Assembly (NCBI RefSeq): GCF_022760955.1
Contig: NZ_JAKTNU010000001.1
Location: 253,507-317,506, forward strand
Direction of reading: 5' to 3'
DNA length: 64,000 bases
From: Thermus neutrinimicus
GTDB taxonomy: Bacteria > Deinococcota > Deinococci > Deinococcales > Thermaceae
Position numbers and translations under genes: made by a program. Below the pieces are notes generated by a model. The model saw only the letters and a list, made by a program, of their open reading frames with translations. It was not told the origin of the DNA and made no database searches. Each line of letters starts with the position of its first letter. Position 1 is the stretch's first letter. Shown here in pieces: positions 8,751 through 17,008 of the stretch.

Positions 8751-9947
8751 CTACCGGATGGCCTCAGCCTTCCGCTGGGCCTCCTCCAGGGCCTTCTGGG
8801 GAGGAACCCCGCCCTTTAGGGCCTTTTCCAAGGCTTCTGCCAGGAGGCTGGCCCAGGCGGAGAACTGGGGAGTGCGAGGGCGCTCTTGGGCGTAGGCGAT
8901 CTGCTCAAAGGCCACCTTGCGGAAGGGGTTTTCCCGGTAGAAGCCCTCCAAAAGGGGGATGGCCGCCTTGCGCACGGGCACGTAGTAGCTGGCCTGGACC
9001 CACCGGGCCACGTTCTCGGGCTCCATCAGATACCGCCAAAACTCCAAGGCGCCCCGCACCTGGGCCTCGGAGGCACCCTTGAGCACCACCAGCTGGGCCC
9101 CGCCCAGGGGTACCTTGCCCCCGGGTTCCCGGGGCACCGGGGCCACCCCCAGGGTGAAGGCGAAGGAGAAGTTTTCCGCAGCGGGCCAGTTGGCGATGGA
9201 GGCCATGACCATCATCCCCTTGGTGCGCACGAAGTCCAGCTGGGCGAAGGTGGCCTCGGCCATGCTCCGGGCGGAAAGGGCTCCGGCGCGGTTTAGGCGC
9301 CAGAGCATCTCCAGGGCCTCGAGGGCCTCCTTGGAGGTGAAGCTGGGTTTGCCCTCCTTCACCAGGTTCCCGCCCCGGCTGGTCACCATGGCCTCAAAGA
9401 GCCAGGCCTGGGGGTCGGTGACGAAGATGAAGCCCTTGGCCTGGCGGGAGGTGAGGGCCTTGGCCACCTCCTCAAACTCCTTCCAGTTCCTTGGGGCCTT
9501 GAGCCCCTTGGCCCGGAAAACGTCCAGGTTGTAGAAGAGAACGGGGGTGGAGGTGTTTAGGGGAAGGCCGTAACGCCTCCCCTCCATGACCCCGTAGTTC
9601 CAGGCCGGCTCAAAGAGATCCTCCAGGAAGGCCCGCTCCAGGTTCAGGTAGCCATCCAGGGCCAGGGCCCGGCCTTCCCCCACCAGCCGGGGGAAGAAGC
9701 TGATCTCCGCCTGGAAAAGCACGGGCTGGCCTCCTGTGCGCAAGGCGGCCACCAGCTTGGTCTCGGCATCCCGGTAGTCCCCCACGTACTGGGGCACCAC
9801 CCGGTAGAGCCCCTGGCGGCCGTTGAACTCCTGGGCGAAGGTGGCAAGAAGCCGCCCCGCGGGGCCATCCATGGAATGCCAGAAGGAGACCTCCACCTGG
9901 GCCAAGGCGGGAAGGAAGAGGAGGACCAGGGCCACGAACTTTTTCAT
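8751..9947 (-). CDS. ABC transporter substrate-binding protein, UgpB-like (paralogue A)
   Basis: 398 residues, signal peptide about 1-16 (MKKFVALVLLFLPALA). The mature start 'VEVSFWHSMDGPAGRLL' and 'YVGDYRDAETKLVAALRTGGQPVLF' match the family-1 binding proteins of the UgpB (glycerol-3-phosphate/glycerophosphodiester) type. A TAAAAT at 9960-9955 lies 7 bases before the ATG, so a leaderless internal promoter is likely in addition to read-through. It is clearly paralogous to the next gene upstream (shared YVGDYR, GGxPVLF, FTSKE.xEALEMLxR). No permease or ATPase is in the neighbourhood, so it must work with a transporter encoded elsewhere. Ligand unknown. Confidence 0.85.
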   Translation of the reverse strand: MKKFVALVLLFLPALAQVEVSFWHSMDGPAGRLLATFAQEFNGRQGLYRVVPQYVGDYRDAETKLVAALRTGGQPVLFQAEISFFPRLVGEGRALALDGYLNLERAFLEDLFEPAWNYGVMEGRRYGLPLNTSTPVLFYNLDVFRAKGLKAPRNWKEFEEVAKALTSRQAKGFIFVTDPQAWLFEAMVTSRGGNLVKEGKPSFTSKEALEALEMLWRLNRAGALSARSMAEATFAQLDFVRTKGMMVMASIANWPAAENFSFAFTLGVAPVPREPGGKVPLGGAQLVVLKGASEAQVRGALEFWRYLMEPENVARWVQASYYVPVRKAAIPLLEGFYRENPFRKVAFEQIAYAQERPRTPQFSAWASLLAEALEKALKGGVPPQKALEEAQRKAEAIR

Positions 9948-9992
9948 GGCGGGGATTTTACCATCCTCCCCGTCAGAAGGGAGTCAGCTGCC

Positions 9993-11183
9993 CTACCGCC
10001 TCTCCACCGCCAGGGCTTTTTTCTGGGCCTCCTCGAGGGCCACCTGGGGCCTCACCCCCTGCTTTAGGCTACGTTCCAGGGCCTCTTCCAGGTAGCCGTA
10101 CCAGACCACCAGCTCTGGGCCCTGGCTCCACGGGCGCCCCGCCTCCGCCTGGGCGAAGACCGCCTGCCTTTCGGGGTCTTTCAGGAAGTCGCCAAGCTCC
10201 TTTTCCGCCTCTTTCCGCAAGGGCAGGTACCAGGTGGTCCGCACCCACTCCGCTTGCCGCCGGGGATCCAGGAAGTGGAGCCAGAAGGCCACCGCCCCCC
10301 GGGCCTGCTCGGGGCTTGCCCCCTTGAGCACCGCCAAGGCCGCCCCGGAAAGGGGTACCGCGCCCCCTTCCCGTCTGGGCAGGGGGGCCATGCCCACGCC
10401 AAAGGGCAGGGAGGTTTGGGAGAGGACCACCGGCAAGGCGGTGGTGGGCCCGATGCCCATGAAGGCCTTGGTGCGCAGGAAATCGGCCACGGCGAACTGG
10501 GCCTCGGCCAGGTTTCTGGCCTGGGCGTGCCCCTTCTGCACCATCCGGTAAAGCATCTCCAAAGCCTCCACCACCTCCTTGGAGGTGAAGGCGGGGAGCC
10601 CGTCCTTGACCAGGCTTCCCCCCAGGCTCATGACGAGGGCGTTGAAGCTCCAGATGTCGGTGGAGACCACGAGGCCCTTGCTGGTGCGGCTGGTGAGCCT
10701 GCCGGCGGCCTCCTCCACCTCGGCCCAGGTCCTGGGGGGCCTAAGGCCCCGGGCGCGGAAGGCATCTTTGTTGTAGTAGAGGACGGGCACGGATAGCCCC
10801 AAAGGAAGGCCATAGGCCTGACCCCGAACCTGGGTGGTTCGCATCATCTCCGGGTACAGGTCCTTGGGCAGGTTTTGCAGGTAGGGGTTCAGGGCTAAAG
10901 CCGCCCCTTCCTGGGCCAGGCGGGGGAGGAAGGAAAGCTCCCCGTGGAAAAGGACCGGGGCACCTCCCGAGCGCAAGGCGGCCAGGAGCTTCACCCCCGC
11001 TTCCCGGTAGTCCCCCACGTAGCGGGCCTCGAGGCGGTAGGTGCGCTGGGACTCGTGGAAGCTCCTTATCGCCTCCTCCAGGACGCTATTCCCTGGGGGG
11101 CCTGCCGTGTGCCAGAAGGGGATGACCACCTGGGCTTGGGCCAGGGTGGCCAGGATCAGGGGAAGGGATAAAAACCGCCTCAT
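9993..11183 (-). CDS. ABC transporter substrate-binding protein, UgpB-like (paralogue B)
   Basis: 396 residues, signal peptide about 1-17 (MRRFLSLPLILATLAQA). Same domain and many of the same blocks as paralogue A (VIPFWHTAGPPGN, YVGDYREAGVKLLAALRSGG, ALTSR/RLTSR, FTSKEVVEALEMLYR), but well diverged, so an old tandem duplication rather than a recent one. It starts 10 bases after the PaaX-family regulator gene and is followed by paralogue A after 45 bases. Having two binding proteins side by side suggests two ligands feeding one transporter. Ligand unknown. Confidence 0.85.
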   Translation of the reverse strand: MRRFLSLPLILATLAQAQVVIPFWHTAGPPGNSVLEEAIRSFHESQRTYRLEARYVGDYREAGVKLLAALRSGGAPVLFHGELSFLPRLAQEGAALALNPYLQNLPKDLYPEMMRTTQVRGQAYGLPLGLSVPVLYYNKDAFRARGLRPPRTWAEVEEAAGRLTSRTSKGLVVSTDIWSFNALVMSLGGSLVKDGLPAFTSKEVVEALEMLYRMVQKGHAQARNLAEAQFAVADFLRTKAFMGIGPTTALPVVLSQTSLPFGVGMAPLPRREGGAVPLSGAALAVLKGASPEQARGAVAFWLHFLDPRRQAEWVRTTWYLPLRKEAEKELGDFLKDPERQAVFAQAEAGRPWSQGPELVVWYGYLEEALERSLKQGVRPQVALEEAQKKALAVERR

Positions 11184-11193
11184 CCCCTAAAGG

Positions 11194-11976
11194 TTATCCC
11201 GCCTGGGGTGAGAGGGCTGAGAGGGGAAGGGAGAGCTTTTTAAGGAAAGGTTCGGCCTGCCGGTAAAGGGTCTCCCGCAGGGCGAGGAAGCGCTCCCGGG
11301 CGGAGGGGCCTGGGAAGCCTGGGGGAAGGAGCTCGGGGGGCAGAAGGGGATCCAGAAAAAGGAGCTTGCGCATCTCGTGCACCAGGCGGGTCAGGGTTTG
11401 GAAGGCCAAAAGGGGGTCCTCCAGCGCCGGGGGCAGGCGGGAGAGGAGGGTTTGGTAGTGGGCCGAGGCCTCCTTGAGGGGGAAGGCGCGGAGCACCTCC
11501 ACCTTCGGCCCCAGGTGCTCCGCCCGAAAGAGGGCGGCGGAAAGCCCGTAAAAGGCGAGGAGCTCCTGGGTGGCGGCGGGGTCCACCCCTGCCCCCAGGT
11601 AGACCCCGCTTTGCAGGCTACCGTAGCCCAAGAGGGCCATCTCCCTCCGGAAGCGCTCCCTTTCCCCCCGCTCCTTGGGGCCTTCCGGCAGGACCAGGAG
11701 GAAACGCCCGTCCCAGGAGGTCCTGGCCTCGTAGAGGCGCCGCCGGACCTGGCGCACCTGCCAGTAGACCCGGTCGGAAAGGGCGTAGTGGGCTACCCGC
11801 CCCCGCCGCTCCGGAACCACCCAGCCCCTTTTGGCGCTCCGGGAAAGGGCTGCCCTCACCGCCGCCTCGGAGAAGCCCAAGGCCTCCATCATGGCGATGA
11901 GGTCCCGAACCCGGGCGCGCCGTTCCGGGTATATGTATTCCACAAAGAGGGTGAAGATGGTGGATCTGGCCCGCAT
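11194..11976 (-). CDS. PaaX-family transcriptional regulator
   Basis: 260 residues. An N-terminal winged helix (about 1-70) contains 'SEAAVRAALSRSAKRGWV' and 'GRVAHYALSDR', the PaaX DNA-binding signature. A middle ferredoxin-like domain and the C-terminal 'LTRLVHEMRKLLFLDPLLPPELLP' match the PaaX C-terminal domain closely. PaaX represses phenylacetate degradation and responds to phenylacetyl-CoA, but no paa genes are in this window. Its ATG shares one base with the thrS stop (TGATG), so it is co-translated with thrS. It may control the two binding-protein genes that follow, or a remote regulon. Confidence 0.88.
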   Translation of the reverse strand: MRARSTIFTLFVEYIYPERRARVRDLIAMMEALGFSEAAVRAALSRSAKRGWVVPERRGRVAHYALSDRVYWQVRQVRRRLYEARTSWDGRFLLVLPEGPKERGERERFRREMALLGYGSLQSGVYLGAGVDPAATQELLAFYGLSAALFRAEHLGPKVEVLRAFPLKEASAHYQTLLSRLPPALEDPLLAFQTLTRLVHEMRKLLFLDPLLPPELLPPGFPGPSARERFLALRETLYRQAEPFLKKLSLPLSALSPQAG

Positions 11977-13955
11977 CAGAAGGCTGGCTCCAAGAGGCGT
12001 TCTTGGTATTCCTTAAGGGCGGCCTCGAGGAAGGTGGCCAGGGGCATGCTCCCCAGGTTCCCCCGGTGCCGCCTGCGCACGCTTACCGTACCCTCGGCCT
12101 TTTCCCTGTCCCCCACCACCAGGATATAGGGCACCTTCTGCACCTCGGCGTCGCGGATGCGGGCCTGCATGCGCTCGGGGCGGAGGTCGGCCTCGGCCCT
12201 GAGGCCCGCCCCCTTGAGCTTGGAGACCACCTCCTTGGCGTAGTCCTCCTGCTTTTCCGAAACCGGCACCACCACGGCCTGCACCGGGGCAAGCCAAAGG
12301 GGGAAGTCCCCGGCGAAGTGCTCGATGAGGATGCCGATGAAGCGCTCCAAAGAGCCAAAGGGGGCGCGGTGGATCATGACGGGGCGGTGCTCGGCCCCAT
12401 CCGGACCCACATAGGTGAGGCCGAAGCGCTCGGGGAGGTTGTAGTCCACCTGGATGGTGCCCAGCTGCCACTCCCTTCCCAGGGCGTCCTTCACCACGAA
12501 GTCCAGCTTGGGGCCGTAGAAGGCGGCATCCCCTTCCTCCACCGTGTAGTGGAGCCCGGCTTCCAGGGCCGCCTCCTCGATCTGCCTTTCCGCCAGGGAC
12601 CATTTGGCCTCGTCCCCCACGTACTTGTCGCTTTTGGGGTCCCGGGTGCCTATGCGGGCCCTGTAGTCCTTCAGGCCCAGGGTGGAGAGCACCTTCAGAA
12701 CCAGGTCCAAGACCCCCAAGAACTCCTCCTTCACCTGCCCGGGGGTGCAGAAGAGGTGGGCATCGTCCTGGGTGAAGCCCCGCACCCGGGTCAGGCCCAG
12801 AAGCTCCCCCGCCTTCTCGTAACGGTAGACGGTGCCGAACTCGGCAAGCCTCAAGGGAAGCTCCCGGTAGGAGCGCTTCTTAAAGGCGTAGATGCGGATG
12901 TGGTGAGGGCAGTTCATGGGCTTGAGGAGGTACTCCTCCTCCTCGCCCCTTTCCTTGAAGCTGATGGGAGGGAACTGGCTTTCCGCATAGTAGGGGTAGT
13001 GGCCGCTGGTCCGGTAAAGCTCGAGGCTCCCGATATGGGGGGTGGTGACCAGCTGGTAGCCCCGCCTTATCTGCTCCTCCCGCATAAAGGCCATGAGCTC
13101 CTCCCGGATCACGTTTCCCTTGGGGAGCCAAAGCACCAGGCCCTTCCCCACCATGGGATCGATCAGGAATAGCTCCAGCTCCCGCCCCAGGCGGCGGTGG
13201 TCCCGCTTCTTGGCCTCCTCCAGTTGCCAGAGGTATTCCCTAAGCTCCTCGGCGGTGCGGAAGGCCACCCCGTAGACCCGCTGGAGCATGGGCCTTTTCT
13301 CATCCCCCCGCCAGTAGGCCCCGGCCACGTGGGTGAGCTTGAAGTGGGGAGGGATGCGGCCGGTGGAGGGCACGTGGGGCCCGCGGCAGAGGTCGGTGAA
13401 GCCGTAGGCCTCGTCCCCTTGCTGGTAAAAGCTGATCTCCTCCCCCTCGGGCAGGTCCAGGATGAGCTCGGTCTTGTAGGGGTTCTTGCCCTGGTAGCGG
13501 GAAAGGGCCACCTCCCGGGGCAGCACATAGCGGCGCAAGGGAAGGTCTTTGGCGATGATGGCCCGCATCCTCTCCTCTATGGCGGGCAGGTCCTCATCGG
13601 AGAGGGGTTCGGGGGCATCGATGTCGTAGTAGAAACCCTTTTCGATCACCGGCCCCACCCCAAGCCGCACGCTTTCTGGGTCGTAGCCCTTTTCCGCAAA
13701 GAACTCCTTCACCGCCTGGGCCAGGACGTGGGCCAGGGTGTGGCGGAAGAGGAGCTGGTACTCGGGGTCCTTCTCTGTGAGGATCCGGACCTGGGCCCCG
13801 GGCGGGAGGGGCTTGAGCAGGTCGTAGACCTCCCCGTTCACCAAGGCCCCCACGGCCGCCTTGGCCAGCCCTGGGCCTATGGCCCGGGCCACGTCCCAGG
13901 CGGTGGCCCCCTCCTGCACCTCGAGGGCCTTCCCATCCGGCAGGTAGACCACCAT
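11976..13955 (-). CDS. thrS: Threonine--tRNA ligase
   Basis: 659 residues, full length. An N-terminal TGS domain (about 1-60), an editing domain with 'HTLAHVLAQAVKEFF' near residue 70 (HxxxH) and the later Cys/His pair, a class II catalytic core with 'MNCPHHIRIYAFKKRSYRELPLR' region around 350 (zinc Cys in NCPHH; motif 2 nearby), motif 3 'HRAPFGSLERFIGILIEH' near 545, and an anticodon-binding domain to the end. It charges tRNA(Thr). The start is the ATG at 13955, where TATAGT at 13968-13963 ends 7 bases upstream, implying a leaderless transcript. It is the first gene of a run that continues into paaX. Confidence 0.97.
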   Translation of the reverse strand: MVVYLPDGKALEVQEGATAWDVARAIGPGLAKAAVGALVNGEVYDLLKPLPPGAQVRILTEKDPEYQLLFRHTLAHVLAQAVKEFFAEKGYDPESVRLGVGPVIEKGFYYDIDAPEPLSDEDLPAIEERMRAIIAKDLPLRRYVLPREVALSRYQGKNPYKTELILDLPEGEEISFYQQGDEAYGFTDLCRGPHVPSTGRIPPHFKLTHVAGAYWRGDEKRPMLQRVYGVAFRTAEELREYLWQLEEAKKRDHRRLGRELELFLIDPMVGKGLVLWLPKGNVIREELMAFMREEQIRRGYQLVTTPHIGSLELYRTSGHYPYYAESQFPPISFKERGEEEEYLLKPMNCPHHIRIYAFKKRSYRELPLRLAEFGTVYRYEKAGELLGLTRVRGFTQDDAHLFCTPGQVKEEFLGVLDLVLKVLSTLGLKDYRARIGTRDPKSDKYVGDEAKWSLAERQIEEAALEAGLHYTVEEGDAAFYGPKLDFVVKDALGREWQLGTIQVDYNLPERFGLTYVGPDGAEHRPVMIHRAPFGSLERFIGILIEHFAGDFPLWLAPVQAVVVPVSEKQEDYAKEVVSKLKGAGLRAEADLRPERMQARIRDAEVQKVPYILVVGDREKAEGTVSVRRRHRGNLGSMPLATFLEAALKEYQERLLEPAF

Positions 13956-13962
13956 GAACCCT

Positions 13963-13968
13963 ACTATA
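13963..13968 (-). promoter_or_regulatory. thrS -10 element, leaderless spacing
   Basis: TATAGT on the minus strand, 7 bases before the thrS ATG. The rest of the 179-base gap up to the MFS gene (13969-14134) holds only weak short inverted repeats. I see no T-box motif and no gene there. Confidence 0.55.
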
Positions 13969-14134
13969 CACAGCCCCGTGGCCGGTGGGGATGGATTCAG
14001 CTAAGCCGAGGACTAGGGGTAAACCCAGGGTTTCCGGCTGGGGCCGGGGCCGAACCCGCATGGGGAGGGGCATGGATGGGCCGAATGGAAGAAGCCCCTG
14101 GCCAAAGGGACTCTTCCGGATTCCCAGGGCTTCC

Positions 14135-15358
14135 TTAGCCCTCGTGGGGAAGTTTTCTCCCCGCATAAAAGGCCCAGGCGTAGAAGAGGGCTGCCAGCAG
14201 GAAGAGGCCGGAAAACCCCAGGCGGTCGGCCAGCCATCCTCCCAGGACGGTGGAGAAGGCAAAGACCCCGGCCACGGTGTTGGCCAAGCCGATGAAGGCG
14301 CTCCGCTCCTCCGGTGGGGCCAGGTTTAGGAGATAGGTGGTGGTGGAAAGCCCCAAGGCGGCCAGGTAGGCCCCCTGGAGGAGGAAAACCAGGCCGAAGA
14401 GCCCCCCGGGCAGGAGGAGGGCCAAGAGGGGGGTGAGGAGGGCCAGAAAAGCCCCAGCCTGCAACACCCCCTTGGAACCCCGCTCCGCCAGCTTGGCCCA
14501 AAGCAGGTTGGAAAGGGTGAAGGAAAGGGCGTAAAGGGAGAGGTAAAGCCCGAGCTCCTGCCCCTGTCCCAGGGTGCGCACCGCGTACACCGCGTAAAAG
14601 GGCTCGGCCATCCCCGCAAGGCCCAGGAGGACCCGCACCCGGAGGTAGCGGCGGAAGCCCCCGTGCTTAAGGGGTAGAGCCAGGGAGATCCTTTCCTCCC
14701 TGGGGGGTTCTTCCGGCTCCTGGGTGAGGCCGAAAAGGTACCAGCCCGTGCCAAAGGCCAAGGCCCCCAGGGCGAAGAGGAGGGCATAGGGCAAGGGGAA
14801 GGGAAGGGGAAGGGTGAGGATTTCCCGGACCCCGAAACCCGCCAGGAAGGCCAGGAAGCCCCCGATGAGGTTCCGGGCGGAGAAAAGGGGGGCCCGGCGC
14901 TCTACGGGAGTGGTCTTGGCCACCACCTCCCAGAAGGGGAGGCTGGAAACCCCGGTAAAGAGGGCATTCAGGAGGAGGCCTGCCAGGAAGCCCGCCAGGA
15001 GGAGGTGGGGCCAAGGACCCAGGAAGAAGGTGGCCAAGGCCATGAGGATCACCCCGGAAAGCCTTAGGGCCGCCACCTTCCGGTACACCACGATCTTGCG
15101 GGGGAAACGGGCCACGTAGGGGGCCAGGAAGGCCTGGGGGATCATACCCCCGGCCTGCAGCAAGGCGGGGAGGAGGCCGATCAAGGCCCCGGGGGCCCCC
15201 AGCTTGGCGGCGAAGCTGGTGAGGACGATGTTGGGATTCAAAAAGGTATCCCCCAGCCACACCAGCCAGCCGTTGAGCACCGCCAGGCGGTAGTTGCGCT
15301 CCCGGAGGTCTAAGATGGTGAGGATGCTGCTCCTTCCTTCCCTTGGGCCCTTCCACAT
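14135..15358 (-). CDS. Major facilitator superfamily transporter
   Basis: 407 residues with about 12 hydrophobic segments. The loop after helix 2 reads 'APYVARFPRKIVVYRK', a variant of the MFS inter-helix 2/3 motif, and the second half begins around 215 after a charged central loop (TQEPEEPPREER). Substrate and direction are unknown; the pattern is that of drug- or sugar-type efflux MFS proteins. The start is uncertain: the ATG at 15358 is used but has only a weak ribosome site, and it overlaps by 35 bases, head to head, with the divergent gene starting at 15324. Confidence 0.8.
   Translation of the reverse strand: MWKGPREGRSSILTILDLRERNYRLAVLNGWLVWLGDTFLNPNIVLTSFAAKLGAPGALIGLLPALLQAGGMIPQAFLAPYVARFPRKIVVYRKVAALRLSGVILMALATFFLGPWPHLLLAGFLAGLLLNALFTGVSSLPFWEVVAKTTPVERRAPLFSARNLIGGFLAFLAGFGVREILTLPLPFPLPYALLFALGALAFGTGWYLFGLTQEPEEPPREERISLALPLKHGGFRRYLRVRVLLGLAGMAEPFYAVYAVRTLGQGQELGLYLSLYALSFTLSNLLWAKLAERGSKGVLQAGAFLALLTPLLALLLPGGLFGLVFLLQGAYLAALGLSTTTYLLNLAPPEERSAFIGLANTVAGVFAFSTVLGGWLADRLGFSGLFLLAALFYAWAFYAGRKLPHEG
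15311..15316 (+). promoter_or_regulatory. -10 element of the gene at 15324, leaderless spacing
   Basis: TAAGAT ends 7 bases before the ATG at 15324. It supports that start over the longer open frame from 15294, and it lies inside the 5' coding part of the opposite MFS gene. Confidence 0.45.
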
Positions 15359-16283
15359 CCTGCATCCACGCTACAACGCCGCCACGGTGCTGGCCCTTTT
15401 GGAAGAGGCCGGCGCCCCTGTCCTCTATCTGGCCTCCCACTCGGAGGAAAGCCTGAGGGAAGGGCTTTGGCGGGAGGAGGACCCCCTTCTCTTTCACCTG
15501 CTTCCCTGGGCGGAAGGAAAGGGGATCCCCGTGGTGGCCCTGGACCAGGAGGCCCATCTTAAGGAGGAGGCCGAGGCCTTCCGTCAAGCCTTGGCCCAGC
15601 ATCCCCTGGGGAAACCCCACCTGGGGCGGATGCAGGCCTTTGACCAGGAGCTTTTGCAGCTTCTCAAGACCCCCCTGGCCCCGGAGGTTTTGGGCTCGCA
15701 GGCCTTCCTGGACCGTCTGGGCCACATCTACGAGGGGTACGCCCAGGCCTTCGGGGAAGGCCCGGCCACGGGATTCCGGGCCCGCCGTATGGAGAGGGTG
15801 GTGGAGGCCTTGAGGGGCCGGGAAGGAGCGGTGGTGGCGGAGCTTTTGGACTACCTCCTTCTGGCCAAAAGCTTTCCCGAGGCCTTGCCCAAGGCCCATG
15901 AGCCCACGGAGGGGGAACGCCATAGGGCCCTTTTGGACCGGGCCTGGCAGCTTAAGGAGGGGGACGACTGGGCGGGGCTCTTGGAGGGGCTCTTCCAGAT
16001 AGGGGATCCCGAGGCCCTGTATCTGGCGGCCCAGATCTACCTGGCGGCCGGGGAGTGGCAGGAGGCCTTAAGCCTCATGGAGGAGGTGTTCCGCATGGAC
16101 TTCCAGCACCCTGGTTACCTGCCGGGGTACGTGCTGGCCCGCTTTGGCCAGCTTCTGGACCTGGCGGGGGAGCGGGAGAGGGCCCTGAGGGCCTACCGGG
16201 GGGTCTTGGCCCTCTCCTGGGCCCCGGAGGAGGCCAGGGCCATCGCCCTAGCCGGGCTGAGGAGCCCTTTCCGGCTTCCCTAG
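15324..16283 (+). CDS. Hypothetical protein with TPR-like C-terminal half
   Basis: 319 residues from the ATG at 15324. The N-terminal part (about 1-100, 'FHILHPRYNAATVLALLEEAG' region) alternates strands and helices like a small alpha/beta domain, but I cannot name a family. From about residue 195 on there are repeated helical pairs (ALYLAAQIYLAAGEWQEALSLMEEVF; RFGQLLDLAGERERALRAYRGVLAL) with the A/Y/A/L spacing of tetratricopeptide repeats, which suggests a protein-protein scaffold. It has no signal peptide or membrane segment. It starts divergently from and overlaps the MFS gene. Confidence 0.65.
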   Translation: MLLLPSLGPFHILHPRYNAATVLALLEEAGAPVLYLASHSEESLREGLWREEDPLLFHLLPWAEGKGIPVVALDQEAHLKEEAEAFRQALAQHPLGKPHLGRMQAFDQELLQLLKTPLAPEVLGSQAFLDRLGHIYEGYAQAFGEGPATGFRARRMERVVEALRGREGAVVAELLDYLLLAKSFPEALPKAHEPTEGERHRALLDRAWQLKEGDDWAGLLEGLFQIGDPEALYLAAQIYLAAGEWQEALSLMEEVFRMDFQHPGYLPGYVLARFGQLLDLAGERERALRAYRGVLALSWAPEEARAIALAGLRSPFRLP

Positions 16284-16315
16284 CCCTGGGGGCATTTGTC
16301 CCCCGGGCCTTTGGC

Positions 16316-16321
16316 TAAGAT
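16316..16321 (+). promoter_or_regulatory. -10 element of the gene at 16328, leaderless spacing
   Basis: TAAGAT ends 6 bases before the ATG at 16328, the same hexamer as for the gene at 15324. The 44-base gap is otherwise too short for a leader. Confidence 0.5.
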
Positions 16322-16327
16322 GGAAGT

Positions 16328-16747
16328 ATGGAGGTGGAGATTCGCCGCGCCCGCCATGCCGCCTACCTCCGCCTGGCCGCGGCCCATGCGGGACCCTTGG
16401 GGCCCGCCCTTTTAGGGCATCCGGAGTTGGCGCCCCTGTACGCCAAGGCCTATGCGGCCTGTGGGGGTGCGGAGGGCCTCCCCTGTGCCGGGGTGGGAGG
16501 GGAGCCTAGGGTGTGCGTGGTGCGGCGGCTGGAGCACCTGGCCTATAGCGCCCTGCGGGGGGGAAGGCGCCGGCGGGAGCAGGAGAAGGCCATGGTGGAG
16601 GGGCTTTTGGTGTGCGTGGGCCACCTGGCCCGGGAGTTCCCCCCCGGGTTCGCCCCGGTCCTCGAGGCCACCCGCAAGGTCCTGGAGAAGGACCTGGAGT
16701 ATCTTCGCAAAGAGCTTTCCCATAAGGGAGCCACCCGGGCTTCCTGA
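16328..16747 (+). CDS. Hypothetical helical protein
   Basis: 139 residues, mostly helical, Ala/Leu/Arg-rich, with no membrane segment. Four cysteines (two in 'YAACGGAEGLPCAG' around 44-53, one in 'PRVCVV', one in 'LLVCVG') could bind a metal or form disulfides, but no known motif is met. The leaderless -10 just upstream supports it as a real gene. Function unknown. Confidence 0.55.
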   Translation: MEVEIRRARHAAYLRLAAAHAGPLGPALLGHPELAPLYAKAYAACGGAEGLPCAGVGGEPRVCVVRRLEHLAYSALRGGRRRREQEKAMVEGLLVCVGHLAREFPPGFAPVLEATRKVLEKDLEYLRKELSHKGATRAS

Positions 16748-16794
16748 GGGGGAAGCCCGCAAAAGGCGCCCTCCGGCCCAAGCCGGGCCTGGGC

Positions 16795-16995
16795 TTAGAG
16801 CAGGTGGTGCATCTTGCCCAGGGTCAGCATCAGGGCCACGGTGCTGGCGGCCAGGATGATGAGCATCAGCATGAAGAGGATAAAGCGCAGGTCAAAGGTC
16901 TCCCCCTCGGTGGTGAGCACGCGGGGGTTCAGGATCAGGTAGAAAAGCAGGGTAACCAGGGCCGCTCCCAAGGCAAACAGCGCGATGTACACCAT
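16795..16995 (-). CDS. Small two-helix membrane protein
   Basis: 66 residues with two hydrophobic helices (about 3-22 and 37-60) joined by a polar loop (NPRVLTTEGETFDLR). The ATG at 16995 has a GGAGGGAG site 2-9 bases upstream, so the start is supported. It follows the 207-residue unknown gene by 13 bases and is probably co-transcribed with it. No family recognised. Confidence 0.6.
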   Translation of the reverse strand: MVYIALFALGAALVTLLFYLILNPRVLTTEGETFDLRFILFMLMLIILAASTVALMLTLGKMHHLL

Positions 16996-17008
16996 ATTCT
17001 CCCTCCGC

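Noticed and set aside
12003-13172. 389-residue open frame antisense to thrS
   Set aside because: Shadow of thrS; no domain pattern and no promoter or ribosome site.
13956-14134. T-box riboswitch before thrS
   Set aside because: No AGGGTGG-type T-box sequence, and the TATAGT 7 bases before the ATG argues for no leader at all.
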